In this document: positions 8,028 to 15,762 of the stretch, in pieces
Layout: each line of letters starts with the position of its first letter
Position numbering within the stretch: the stretch's first letter is position 1
Source: Bacteroidota bacterium
GTDB lineage: Bacteria; Bacteroidota; Bacteroidia; Chitinophagales; Saprospiraceae
Length of the DNA: 17,697 nucleotides
Assembly: GCA_029573365.1 (NCBI GenBank)
Contig: JAKQGD010000067.1
Location: forward strand, 1-17,697
Reading direction: 5' to 3'
The notes under the pieces: generated by a model
Database searches by the model: none
The model's input: the letters and a program-made list of their open reading frames with translations, nothing else
What the model was told of the DNA's origin: nothing
Position numbers and translations under genes: made by a program

Positions 8028-8035
8028 TATTTTTG
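8028..8035 (+). promoter_or_regulatory. Candidate -7 promoter element for the M23-HAD-SDR operon
   Basis: The plus strand reads TATTTTTG then CG, matching TAnnTTTG, 48 bases upstream of the ATG at 8083. The predicted start at about 8042 gives a leader of roughly 40 bases. The surrounding DNA is very AT-rich, so chance matches are easier here than elsewhere. Confidence 0.45.
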
Positions 8036-8082
8036 CGTAAAATTATTTTATAACTCACCCAAAATAATTTAAATTTCCGGAC

Positions 8083-8907
8083 ATGTCAGACGGTCTGCCA
8101 GCCAAAAGGAAGTTATGGGACAGGCTCAGAGATACATACAGGATTTCTATTCTGGATGACGAAAATCTTGAAGAGGTAGGGTCTTATAGCCTTTCTTTGC
8201 TTAATTTTTATATTTTTCTCAGTGTGGTAGCCCTCCTGCTGTCTGCTATAGTGATTTCCTTTATCGTATTTACTCCGGTCAAAAGGCTCATTCCGGGTTA
8301 TGGCGACATTACTGACAATAAAAAGTTTATTGAACTGTCAAAAAAAGTGGACGACCTCGAACGCAATGTATCTGCCAATGACACATACATCACAGGCCTG
8401 AAAAACATGCTAACGGGAGGCATTTATAATTCCAGTGTCGAAAAAATAGATTCGGCTGCAGCCGCAAAAAACTTCAGCCCTCAGGCTGTAACCCAGGAGG
8501 ACCTCAAGGAAACTGTAAGGGCAAAAGAGCTCGATTTTCTCAAATTTGCCACTCCTGTCAGCGGCCAGATATCAGCCAGATTTGACCCTTCGGTCCAGCA
8601 TTTTGGCGTAGACATCATCTCTGCCAAAGACACGCCCATCAAGACCATCATGGACGGTGTGGTTATAAATGCCGATCAGTCTGTAAGTTCGGGAAATTCG
8701 GTTTACATCCAACATAACCGCAATGTGGTGTCTGTATACAAACACAATTCTGTCCTTCTTGTAAAAACAGGGGATGTGGTTAAGACAGGTCAGGCTGTAG
8801 CCATCATCGGCAATACAGGTGAAATGTCCACCGGCCCGCACCTCCACTTTGAAATGTGGTACGACGGCAAATACATCAACCCCGAAAAATATATTACGTT
8901 TCAATAG
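8083..8907 (+). CDS. Membrane-anchored M23 (LytM-type) metallopeptidase
   Basis: The 274-residue protein has a charged cytoplasmic N-terminus (1-37), one membrane segment at about 38-63, a short region that may form a coiled coil (81-110), and a C-terminal LytM domain at about 155-270. All expected zinc and catalytic residues are visible: HFGVD (H173 and D177), the K-H221-N-S position before the VKTGDVVKTGQ loop, and HLHFE (H253, H255). The enzyme should therefore be catalytically competent, unlike EnvC/NlpD-type degenerate LytM proteins. Family role: cutting peptide cross-links in peptidoglycan, here from the periplasmic face of the inner membrane. It starts a tight plus-strand cluster (15-base gap to the next gene) and is divergent from the PorW/SprE-like gene. 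A role in cell shape or in opening the wall for envelope complexes is plausible but is inference. Confidence 0.9.
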   Translation: MSDGLPAKRKLWDRLRDTYRISILDDENLEEVGSYSLSLLNFYIFLSVVALLLSAIVISFIVFTPVKRLIPGYGDITDNKKFIELSKKVDDLERNVSANDTYITGLKNMLTGGIYNSSVEKIDSAAAAKNFSPQAVTQEDLKETVRAKELDFLKFATPVSGQISARFDPSVQHFGVDIISAKDTPIKTIMDGVVINADQSVSSGNSVYIQHNRNVVSVYKHNSVLLVKTGDVVKTGQAVAIIGNTGEMSTGPHLHFEMWYDGKYINPEKYITFQ

Positions 8908-8922
8908 TAGAAATAATTAGTA

Positions 8923-9345
8923 ATGAGTTTTAGTCTTAAAAATCTCAAAAACGACAAAGGTGAAAACCTGAGCCCGATTTTACCGGCAGATGTTAAAAAT
9001 TTTCTCATTGATATCGATGGCACCATATGCGACGATGTACCCAATGAGGAGCCAGAAAGAATGTCAACGTGTGAGCCTTATCCAGACGCCCTGGAATATT
9101 GCAACAAATGGTACGACGAAGGCCATATCATCACCTTCTTTACGTCGCGTACCGAAGAACACAGAGCCATCACAGAAGAATGGCTCAGCCGACATGGTTT
9201 TAAATACCACGGCCTGCTGGTAGGTAAGCCAAGGGGAGGCAACTATCACTGGATAGACAACCACATGGTCAAGGCCACAAGATTTAAAGGTAAGTTTACT
9301 GACCTGGTCACCGTAAACGCCCTTATAGAAGTATTCGAATCCTGA
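8923..9345 (+). CDS. Small HAD-superfamily phosphatase-like protein
   Basis: The 140-residue protein carries the HAD core with no large cap. Motif I is IDIDGTIC with nucleophile D30 and acid D32, motif II is FFTSR with T74 or S75, motif III is probably K102 in VGKPRGG, and motif IV is WIDNH with D112. The TSRTEEHRAITEEWLSRHGF stretch (74-93) is typical of small HAD proteins sometimes labelled as capsule-biosynthesis or phosphoheptose-related, but the substrate cannot be told from sequence. It probably acts in the cytoplasm, with no signal peptide. It follows the M23 gene by 15 bases and precedes the SDR gene by 22 bases, consistent with one operon; sugar-phosphate or envelope precursor metabolism is a reasonable guess only. 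Confidence 0.82.
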   Translation: MSFSLKNLKNDKGENLSPILPADVKNFLIDIDGTICDDVPNEEPERMSTCEPYPDALEYCNKWYDEGHIITFFTSRTEEHRAITEEWLSRHGFKYHGLLVGKPRGGNYHWIDNHMVKATRFKGKFTDLVTVNALIEVFES

Positions 9346-9367
9346 TCATCTCGGACTGATTCCTGAG

Positions 9368-10390
9368 ATGACAAACCTCGCTAAAAAGATCCTCGTCACC
9401 GGTGCCAATGGCTTTATAGGAAGCTACGTGGCGAGGAGACTGGTGTCTGAAGGCCACAATGCCATCTGTCTGGTTAGAAACGGTGGCGACCTGTCGCTTA
9501 TCAGTGACCTGGACCATAAAATCAGCATCGTGCATGGCGACATTAGAGATGTACCCCACATGTACGAGCTTGCCGCTGACGTGGACTGTATCATTCACGC
9601 AGCCGCCGAAGTCAGTTTTTCTGCCGGCAAAACCCAACTATTGTCAGCAGCTAAGGACGGCACTGCAAACATGGTCAATGCCGCCCTCGAAGCAGGCACA
9701 CCGAAGTTTGTGCACATCAGTTCTGTAGCTGCCATAGGCCGCAGAAAGCCGGAAGAACAAATCTCTGAAAAGCAGATTTTTAGCCACAGCAAATACGACA
9801 CTGACTACGGCCTGGCTAAGTTTCTGGCAGAACAGGAAGTGTGGCGGGCCCATGCCGAAGGTCTGAATACCACCGTAATAAATCCGTCTATGGTCGTGGG
9901 AGCCGGTCTGTGGGAAAGGACATCTATTCGCATATTTGCAGAGATTTACCGGGGACTTCGTTTTTATCCCGTCGGAGTCACGGGATGGGTAGATGTAAGA
10001 GATGTAGCCACGGCCGCCTTCAAAGCCCTTGACCCTGATCTCAATGGTCGCAGATTTATCATCAGTAGCGAAAACCTGACTTACAAAGAAGTTTTTGAGG
10101 CCATTGCCAATGGGCTGGGAGTGAAAGTGCCATCCATGGCAATAAGGCCAGGAATGTTTATGCCAGTAGTTCTTTTTGACCGGATAAAATCCGCCCTTCA
10201 AGGCCAGAAACCGCTGCTAGGCATGGCTTCGCTCAGGAGCACATCAGCCTGTTCTTATTTCGAAAACGATCTGTCAGTTACAGACCTGCATATAAAATAC
10301 CGCCCCGTAAGGGAATCAATACAACAAGCCTGCGAATTGTTTCTTAGCTCCTTTCCCAAAGGAAAAAAGTACGCCGTTTTAGCTGTCTGA
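9368..10390 (+). CDS. Extended SDR: NAD(P)-dependent epimerase/dehydratase-like oxidoreductase
   Basis: The 340-residue protein has the extended short-chain dehydrogenase fold. The dinucleotide-binding motif is TGANGFIG (11-18), the acid after strand 3 is in HGDIRD (56-61), HAAAEVSF (77-84) is the NAG-like motif, and the catalytic set is S118/S119 in HISSVAAIG with YGLAK (Y147, K151). WVDVRDVATA (about 207-216) is the usual substrate-domain marker. The overall type is close to dihydroflavonol-4-reductase-like and nucleoside-sugar epimerase-like SDRs; the substrate is not identifiable. It is the last gene of the M23-HAD-SDR cluster. Its TGA ends one base before the TAA of thrC, which is transcribed toward it, so the two transcripts probably overlap. 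ATG start is well supported because the Rossmann motif begins eight residues later. Confidence 0.88.
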   Translation: MTNLAKKILVTGANGFIGSYVARRLVSEGHNAICLVRNGGDLSLISDLDHKISIVHGDIRDVPHMYELAADVDCIIHAAAEVSFSAGKTQLLSAAKDGTANMVNAALEAGTPKFVHISSVAAIGRRKPEEQISEKQIFSHSKYDTDYGLAKFLAEQEVWRAHAEGLNTTVINPSMVVGAGLWERTSIRIFAEIYRGLRFYPVGVTGWVDVRDVATAAFKALDPDLNGRRFIISSENLTYKEVFEAIANGLGVKVPSMAIRPGMFMPVVLFDRIKSALQGQKPLLGMASLRSTSACSYFENDLSVTDLHIKYRPVRESIQQACELFLSSFPKGKKYAVLAV

Positions 10391-10391
10391 C

Positions 10392-11681
10392 TTACCGGGA
10401 CAGCAGCCAATCACGAAGAGCCGGGTACGCTGATGGCATAAGCACTGCCTTTTTTTGCCTTTCGGCCAATATTGCCAATGACTCAGGTACAGGTACTTGT
10501 ATACCAAGAGTCTCCTGCACCGTATCTATAAATTTTGCTGGATGGGCCGTCTCGAGAAAAATACCCTGTTCGCCAGCTTTAAGAGTATCGAGGGACTTGT
10601 AAGCAATCGCCCCGTGGGGATCGCAAATATACCCATGCTTGTCAAAGGCCTCTTTCATGGCGGACCTTGTAGCCTGGTCATCCAGCCAGAAACCGGTGAT
10701 GTCTTTTCGTATGGCGTCGGTATCATGGCCGTAAAGCTCCAGGATCCTCACAAAATTGCTTGGATTGCCTACATCCATAGCATTGCTGATGGTGGCAGCT
10801 GACGATCTGGGGTTAAAGACGCCTGTTTCCAGGTATTCGGGTACTATTTTATTGATGTTTGTGGCGGCGATAAATCTTTTGGCAGGAAGTCCCATTTTTT
10901 TAGCCATAAGGCCGGCAGTGAGATTTCCAAAATTGCCACTGGGCACACTAAATACAACTTCTCTGCCCTGTTGTTGGACCTGTTTATATCCTTCAAAATA
11001 GTAAAAACTCTGTGGTATAAGCCTGGCTATGTTTATGCTGTTGGCTGAGCTGAGGTGATAACGGGCAGACAGGTTGGTGTCAGCAAAAGCTTCTTTGACC
11101 ATGGCCTGACAATCGTCAAAGGTACCTTCTACCTCTATAGCAGTGATGTTTTCGCCGAGTGTTGTCAGTTGTTTTTCCTGCAGGTCGCTGACCTTGCCAG
11201 ACGGATAAAGGATGATAACCTCTATGCCTGGAGTTTTTAAAAAGCCCGATGCCACAGCCCCCCCTGTATCTCCGGATGTGGCCACAAGGATGGTTAGCGG
11301 TTTGTTTTCGCCTCTGATAAACCAGGACATCAGGGCTGCCATATACCTGGCTCCAAAATCCTTAAACGCCAGACTGGGTCCGTGCCACAATTCGAGAGAG
11401 GCTTTGTCCCCATCCAAAAATACCAGCGGAGCCGGAAAATTAATGGCTGTTGTGACGATGTGCTGAAGTACGGAGGTGGGCACTTCGTTGCCTATCAGCA
11501 ACTTGCTGACTTCAAAACCTATCTCTTCAAAACTCAGTGTAAAAAGTTGGTCTATAAATGTGCGGGGCAAATGACCGATGTTTAATGGCATATACAGTCC
11601 TTTGTCTGGAGCCAGGGATTGCATAACTGCCTCTTTTAGGTTTGCACGGACATTGGGATTATTGGTACTGTAATAACTCAT
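10392..11681 (-). CDS. thrC: Threonine synthase
   Basis: ThrC is a PLP enzyme that converts O-phospho-L-homoserine to L-threonine, the last step of the pathway. The 429-residue length fits the E. coli-type (short) subgroup. Landmarks: the N-terminal YYSTNN start typical of the family, GPSLAFKDFGARYM (101-114) with the PLP lysine at K107, the phosphate-binding SGDTGGA (about 135-141), and VPSGNFGNLTAG in the middle. The ATG at 11681 is nine bases after the thrB stop, and the gene is third in a thrA-thrB-thrC operon. Its stop codon lies one base from that of the convergent SDR gene, so no independent terminator fits between them. Confidence 0.97.
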   Translation of the reverse strand: MSYYSTNNPNVRANLKEAVMQSLAPDKGLYMPLNIGHLPRTFIDQLFTLSFEEIGFEVSKLLIGNEVPTSVLQHIVTTAINFPAPLVFLDGDKASLELWHGPSLAFKDFGARYMAALMSWFIRGENKPLTILVATSGDTGGAVASGFLKTPGIEVIILYPSGKVSDLQEKQLTTLGENITAIEVEGTFDDCQAMVKEAFADTNLSARYHLSSANSINIARLIPQSFYYFEGYKQVQQQGREVVFSVPSGNFGNLTAGLMAKKMGLPAKRFIAATNINKIVPEYLETGVFNPRSSAATISNAMDVGNPSNFVRILELYGHDTDAIRKDITGFWLDDQATRSAMKEAFDKHGYICDPHGAIAYKSLDTLKAGEQGIFLETAHPAKFIDTVQETLGIQVPVPESLAILAERQKKAVLMPSAYPALRDWLLSR

Positions 11682-11690
11682 GGTGAACTG

Positions 11691-12626
11691 TCAGAAACGG
11701 ATGGCTCCTTCCTGGTTTATTTTAGAAAAATAGGTAGTAATCCCGATCTTTTTTAACTTGTAAAGCCTTTCTGCACCTTCGATTACGGACTCAGCCTTGA
11801 GGGTATTATCACAAAGTGCAAACATGGACGGCCCGGCACCGCTGATGCTAAATCCCAGTGCCCCGGCTGAGAGTGCTGCCTGCTTCATCTCATAGAAGCC
11901 AGGGATAAGATGTGCCCTCTGAGGCTCTACCAGCACATCCTGCAGCGACCTGGCAATCAAATCGTAGTCAGAAGTATACATGGCCGCTACAAAGGCTCCA
12001 AGATTGCCTGTCTGTGTAATCACGTCTGCAAATGCCACCTCTTTGCGGAGTATGCCTCTGGATTCTCTCGTAAGTATTTCGATATGTGGGTAAATGACGG
12101 CAACACACAATCCTGCCGGGACGTGCAGTTTTTTGAGATCCAGGCTTATGTTATCCCTGATCAGGACCATACCTCCCAGCAGCGAAGGACCTACATTGTC
12201 TGCATGGTAAGCACCGTCTGCAATCTGCTCACCTTCCACGGCAAATTTTAATATCTCATGTTTGCTCAGACCGGTACGTAGATATTCGTTCATGGCAAAT
12301 ACACCCGCCGCTGCACTGGCTGCAGAGGAGCCCAGTCCGCTGCCAAAAGGCATCTTTTTATGTATCTCCATTTCCACAGGCCTCTTGGTTTCTCCCAGAT
12401 GCTCCATAAGCCTCCATGCTGAGTATCCTGCCGTGTTTTTCATGATGTCTCGCGGCAATTTGCCTCCCGCTCCCTGTATGTCTGAGATCACCAGACCCGG
12501 CTGCGAGCCTTCCCTGATGATGATTTCATCACCTGGCTTTTCCAGGGCAAAGCCAAGTATGTCAAATCCGACAGCCACATTGGCTACCGATGCCGGAGCA
12601 AATACTTTGATGCCTGGTTTAGCCAT
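11691..12626 (-). CDS. thrB: Homoserine kinase
   Basis: ThrB is a GHMP-family kinase that phosphorylates L-homoserine with ATP to give the ThrC substrate. The protein has 311 residues, normal for the family. The N-terminal FAPASVANVAVGFDILGFAL (9-28) is the GHMP motif 1 region, PFGSGLGSSAASAAAG (93-108) is the ATP phosphate-binding loop, and SISGAGPSMFAL near residues 260-271 is the conserved motif 3. It starts 14 bases after the thrA stop and ends nine bases before thrC, so all three genes almost certainly share one transcript. Confidence 0.97.
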   Translation of the reverse strand: MAKPGIKVFAPASVANVAVGFDILGFALEKPGDEIIIREGSQPGLVISDIQGAGGKLPRDIMKNTAGYSAWRLMEHLGETKRPVEMEIHKKMPFGSGLGSSAASAAAGVFAMNEYLRTGLSKHEILKFAVEGEQIADGAYHADNVGPSLLGGMVLIRDNISLDLKKLHVPAGLCVAVIYPHIEILTRESRGILRKEVAFADVITQTGNLGAFVAAMYTSDYDLIARSLQDVLVEPQRAHLIPGFYEMKQAALSAGALGFSISGAGPSMFALCDNTLKAESVIEGAERLYKLKKIGITTYFSKINQEGAIRF

Positions 12627-12640
12627 GACTTGTGTTTTTA

Positions 12641-15094
12641 TTAGTTTCCGGCACTTATGATTTCTGCAAACAATCCTGCTGCAGTCACCTCCGCACCTGC
12701 CCCAGGTCCACGTACCACGAGTGGACGCTGTCTGTACCTGTGGGTCGTAAATACAATCATATTGTCGCTTCCTGCCAGCTGGTAGAATGGACTTTCCGGC
12801 CCCACGGCTTCAAGTCCGCAAGCAACCCTACCCTCGCTGACCCTGGCTATAAACCGCAGGACCTTGCCTTGCAAAGCTGCATCCTGCCTCAGTTTGTCAA
12901 AATATCCGTTTTGTGCCCTGAGTTCGTCGAAAAATGCAGGTACGTCAGGTGCCGCCATACAACTGTCCGGAAGAATGGGATCAAGGACCACGTCAGAGAT
13001 TTCTGTGACATATCCCGCCTCCCTGGCAAGAATGGTTATCTTTCGCTTGACATCCGCTCCTGACAAGTCTTCCCGCGGATCGGGCTCCGTATATCCCAAA
13101 ACAGCTGCCTGCTCTACCAATTGGCTAAATGGTTTGCTCCCATCAAAACTGTTGAAAATAAAGGATACCGAGCCGGACAGCACCGCCTCTATTGACAAGA
13201 TGCTGTCACCACTGTGCATGAGGTTTCTCAGGGTCGAAATGACAGGAAGGCCCGCACCTACATTGGTTTCAAACAAAAACTGAACATTATTCTTTTGGGC
13301 CAGTTCCTTTAGCCTGAGATAGTTTGTGTAGGCTGAGGATGCTGCAGTCTTGTTTGGAGTAGCTATGGATATGCTCGAGCCAAGGATCTTTTCGTAAACA
13401 GAAGGAAGAGTGGCATCTGCTGTCACGTCGAGAAAGATGGTATTTGCCAGATTCATGTCAATCATCTTATCTGCAAACTGGTCAAAAGATGACGGTGTTT
13501 CGCTATTTTGCAACAGGTCCCTCCACCTGGAGAGTTCGATTCCGCTTTCGTCAAAGACCATCGTTTTAGTATTTGCCAGGCCACAGACTTTCAGTTCTAT
13601 GCCGTTTTGAGTTCTGAGAGTTTCTTTTTGTGATTCCATCTGGCTGAGCAAAGTGCCGCCTATCAGACCCACACCCACTATAAAGACGTGGATTCTTTTG
13701 GTATCTGACAGGAAAAACGAATCGTGGATGGCATTCAGAGCTTTGGCTTCGTCATTTTTGCTTATGACAAAGGAGATGTTTAGCTCAGAACTCCCCTGTG
13801 CTATGGCGATGACGTTGATCCCGTTTTTGCCCAGCCCCTCAAAAAGCCTGCCTGCAATCCCTGGAACATTTCTCATCTGCTCGCCTACTACGGCTACCAC
13901 ACATAGGTCATTTTCGGCTTTGACAGATTCTATAAGGCCATCCTCTATTTCCTTTTCAAATTCTTCGGCTATAGCCGAAACCGCCTTTTTTGATTCCTTG
14001 TCAGACACGGCAAGACATATCGAATGTTCGGATGAAGCCTGCGTGATAAGTATGACATTGATCTTGTCTCTGCCCAGGGCTGCAAAAAGCCTGCCTGATA
14101 CCCCCGGCACGCCCATCATCCCGCTACCCTGCAGTCTCAGCAGCGACAGATTGGCCAAAGAGCTGATGCCCTTGATAGGTGACCTGAAACCTGTGTCATG
14201 GTCCTTGTCAATCAGTGTGCCCTCAAAGGAAGGGTTGAAAGTATTTTTTATGTAAATAGGAATGCCCTTGCTCAGAGCCGGCTGAATGGTGGGAGGGTAA
14301 ATAACCTTGGCCCCAAAATGAGACATCTCCATGGCCTCGGCATAACTTAGCCTCGGTATAGTAAACGCCTGTTTTACTTTCCGGGGGTCGCTGGTCAGCA
14401 CGCCGTCAACATCGGTCCATATCTCCAGCACTTCGCTTTCGAGTGCCCCGGCAAGAATGGCCGCAGTATAGTCAGAGCCGCCCCTGCCCAATGTGGTCGT
14501 AAGTCCACCTATGTCTGAGCCTATAAACCCTGTCACTATCTGTATCTGTCCTCCACAACTCTCATAGTGTCCTTTGATGGCCGCATTGGTCAGCTTGAAG
14601 TTTACCTTTGCATTTCCAAAATCCTTGTTGGTCCTGATAACCTTGCGTGCATCCAGGTAACCGGCATTGATGCCGTGTTCTTTCATGGCCTCGGCTATGA
14701 TGACATTTGCATTTCTCTCACCAAAACTAAGGACATAGTCCATGGTTCTGGGCGAAGCCTCCCTGACCAGGTAAATCCCCTTAAGCAGATCTTTGAGTGT
14801 GTCGTGGTTTTCATCCATAGCCACACTTAGTTCATGGTATTTTGTCTCTGTCAGCAACTCTCTGGCTGCGGTGGCGTGCCTGTCCTTGAACTGGTGGTAC
14901 AAAGCCAGGTATTTGTCTTTGCCCTGACTCGCCAGCTCGCTCATTTCTATAAGCATATCAGTGACTCCTCCAAAAGCGGAAAAAACTATAGTCAGATTTT
15001 CACCACTGTCTACCCGGGGTTTTATTATGGAAATAATATTTTTAATCCTTTCTGCACTGGCTACCGACGAGCCACCGAACTTAAGTACTTTCAT
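12641..15094 (-). CDS. thrA: Bifunctional aspartate kinase/homoserine dehydrogenase
   Basis: This 817-residue fusion carries out two steps of the aspartate pathway: phosphorylation of L-aspartate and NAD(P)H-dependent reduction of aspartate semialdehyde to homoserine. The kinase domain (1-295) has KFGGSSVAS (5-13), FGERNAN (124-130) and GRGGSDYTAAI (203-213). Two ACT regulatory units follow, at about 314-366 and 396-446, the usual site of end-product (threonine) inhibition in ThrA-type enzymes. The dehydrogenase half begins with the nucleotide-binding GVGLIGG (474-480), then TPNKTAAS (579-586), ETNVGAGLPVISTL (609-622) and GYTEPDPREDLSGADVKRK (667-685). Length and order match E. coli ThrA. 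It is the first gene of thrABC and is divergent from yraN. I looked for a Thr/Ile-rich leader peptide upstream and found none, so E. coli-style attenuation is not supported. Confidence 0.97.
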   Translation of the reverse strand: MKVLKFGGSSVASAERIKNIISIIKPRVDSGENLTIVFSAFGGVTDMLIEMSELASQGKDKYLALYHQFKDRHATAARELLTETKYHELSVAMDENHDTLKDLLKGIYLVREASPRTMDYVLSFGERNANVIIAEAMKEHGINAGYLDARKVIRTNKDFGNAKVNFKLTNAAIKGHYESCGGQIQIVTGFIGSDIGGLTTTLGRGGSDYTAAILAGALESEVLEIWTDVDGVLTSDPRKVKQAFTIPRLSYAEAMEMSHFGAKVIYPPTIQPALSKGIPIYIKNTFNPSFEGTLIDKDHDTGFRSPIKGISSLANLSLLRLQGSGMMGVPGVSGRLFAALGRDKINVILITQASSEHSICLAVSDKESKKAVSAIAEEFEKEIEDGLIESVKAENDLCVVAVVGEQMRNVPGIAGRLFEGLGKNGINVIAIAQGSSELNISFVISKNDEAKALNAIHDSFFLSDTKRIHVFIVGVGLIGGTLLSQMESQKETLRTQNGIELKVCGLANTKTMVFDESGIELSRWRDLLQNSETPSSFDQFADKMIDMNLANTIFLDVTADATLPSVYEKILGSSISIATPNKTAASSAYTNYLRLKELAQKNNVQFLFETNVGAGLPVISTLRNLMHSGDSILSIEAVLSGSVSFIFNSFDGSKPFSQLVEQAAVLGYTEPDPREDLSGADVKRKITILAREAGYVTEISDVVLDPILPDSCMAAPDVPAFFDELRAQNGYFDKLRQDAALQGKVLRFIARVSEGRVACGLEAVGPESPFYQLAGSDNMIVFTTHRYRQRPLVVRGPGAGAEVTAAGLFAEIISAGN

Positions 15095-15355
15095 TGTATA
15101 TATATGTGCGGTTCTTACCGATTTTCTAATATTGACTCAAAAACCATGCTACGGCTACAATAACAAAGCGTAAAATTACGGCTGATTTGGCGAAAGCCGG
15201 GTTTATTTGAATTTCATTAACTTGTTTTATTGTCTGCAAGTATGCCTTTTCCTATTAATTTATAAAAGCCTTTAACTTCTCCCCCCTCATTAGAAGATCT
15301 TTTGTTAAAAGCAATCAAAAACACTTCTTTGCCGTGCTGATTGATGGCATCTTTA

Positions 15356-15363
15356 TACATTTG
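15356..15363 (+). promoter_or_regulatory. Candidate -7 promoter element for yraN
   Basis: The plus strand reads TACATTTG then CA, an exact TAnnTTTG match. A TTTG lies 24 bases further upstream (15328-15331), a little beyond the usual 19-21 base spacing. Transcription would start near 15370, 12 or so bases before the ATG at 15382, which argues against the longer upstream GTG start at 15334. Confidence 0.5.
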
Positions 15364-15381
15364 CATAAAACTGAATTTTTA

Positions 15382-15747
15382 ATGGCCAGGCAACAGACAA
15401 TAGGTAAACTGGGTGAGGACCATGCTGCCATGTACCTGCAGGAACTGGGATATACCATCCTGGACCGAAACTGGCGGTTTGGAAAAGCCGAAATCGACAT
15501 CATAGCCAGGGACAATAAAGTGCTGGTTTTCGTGGAGGTAAAGTCAAAATCATACACTTATTATGGCGATCCGGCCGAAAGCGTTAGCGATTACAAAGAA
15601 AGGCTCATCCTTGATGCATCTGCAGAATATATGCTCAGAGCCGGCCATGAATGGGAAGTTAGGTATGACATAATTTCCATCGTTTTTGACAAAGATAAAA
15701 AGCCAAAGCTGGCCCACTACAAAGATGCTTTTTTCCCTTCGGTGTAA
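15382..15747 (+). CDS. yraN: YraN/UPF0102 family endonuclease-like protein
   Basis: From the ATG at 15382 this is a 121-residue protein, the usual length for the YraN (UPF0102) family. A longer frame open back to a GTG at 15334 would add 16 residues unlike the family and overlap the promoter candidate, so I chose the internal ATG. Conserved marks are GKLGEDHAA near the start, the YTILDRNWRF strand-turn, and AEIDIIARDNKVLVFVEVKSK. The last holds the E-x-D...E-V-K pattern of Holliday-junction-resolvase and restriction-endonuclease-like folds. Its biological role is not established; the family is inferred to bind or cut DNA. It is divergent from thrA and converges with the lipoprotein gene, with 15 bases between stop codons. 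Confidence 0.9.
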   Translation: MARQQTIGKLGEDHAAMYLQELGYTILDRNWRFGKAEIDIIARDNKVLVFVEVKSKSYTYYGDPAESVSDYKERLILDASAEYMLRAGHEWEVRYDIISIVFDKDKKPKLAHYKDAFFPSV

Positions 15748-15762
15748 TCACCGGAACCAAGC

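Noticed and set aside
9644..10201. Minus-strand 185-codon frame inside the SDR gene
   Set aside because: The plus-strand SDR frame has all catalytic motifs; the antisense frame has none.
13653..14255. Plus-strand 200-codon frame inside thrA
   Set aside because: Antisense to the ACT/HSD junction of thrA; Ser/Pro/Leu-rich with no domain.
15164..15172. Minus-strand TACGCTTTG upstream of thrA as a -7 promoter element
   Set aside because: It has three instead of two bases between TA and TTTG and no -33 box; possible but too weak to list as a feature.
15334..15381. Longer GTG start for yraN adding 16 residues
   Set aside because: The extra residues do not fit the family, the ATG at 15382 gives the standard length, and a TAnnTTTG element overlaps the extension.
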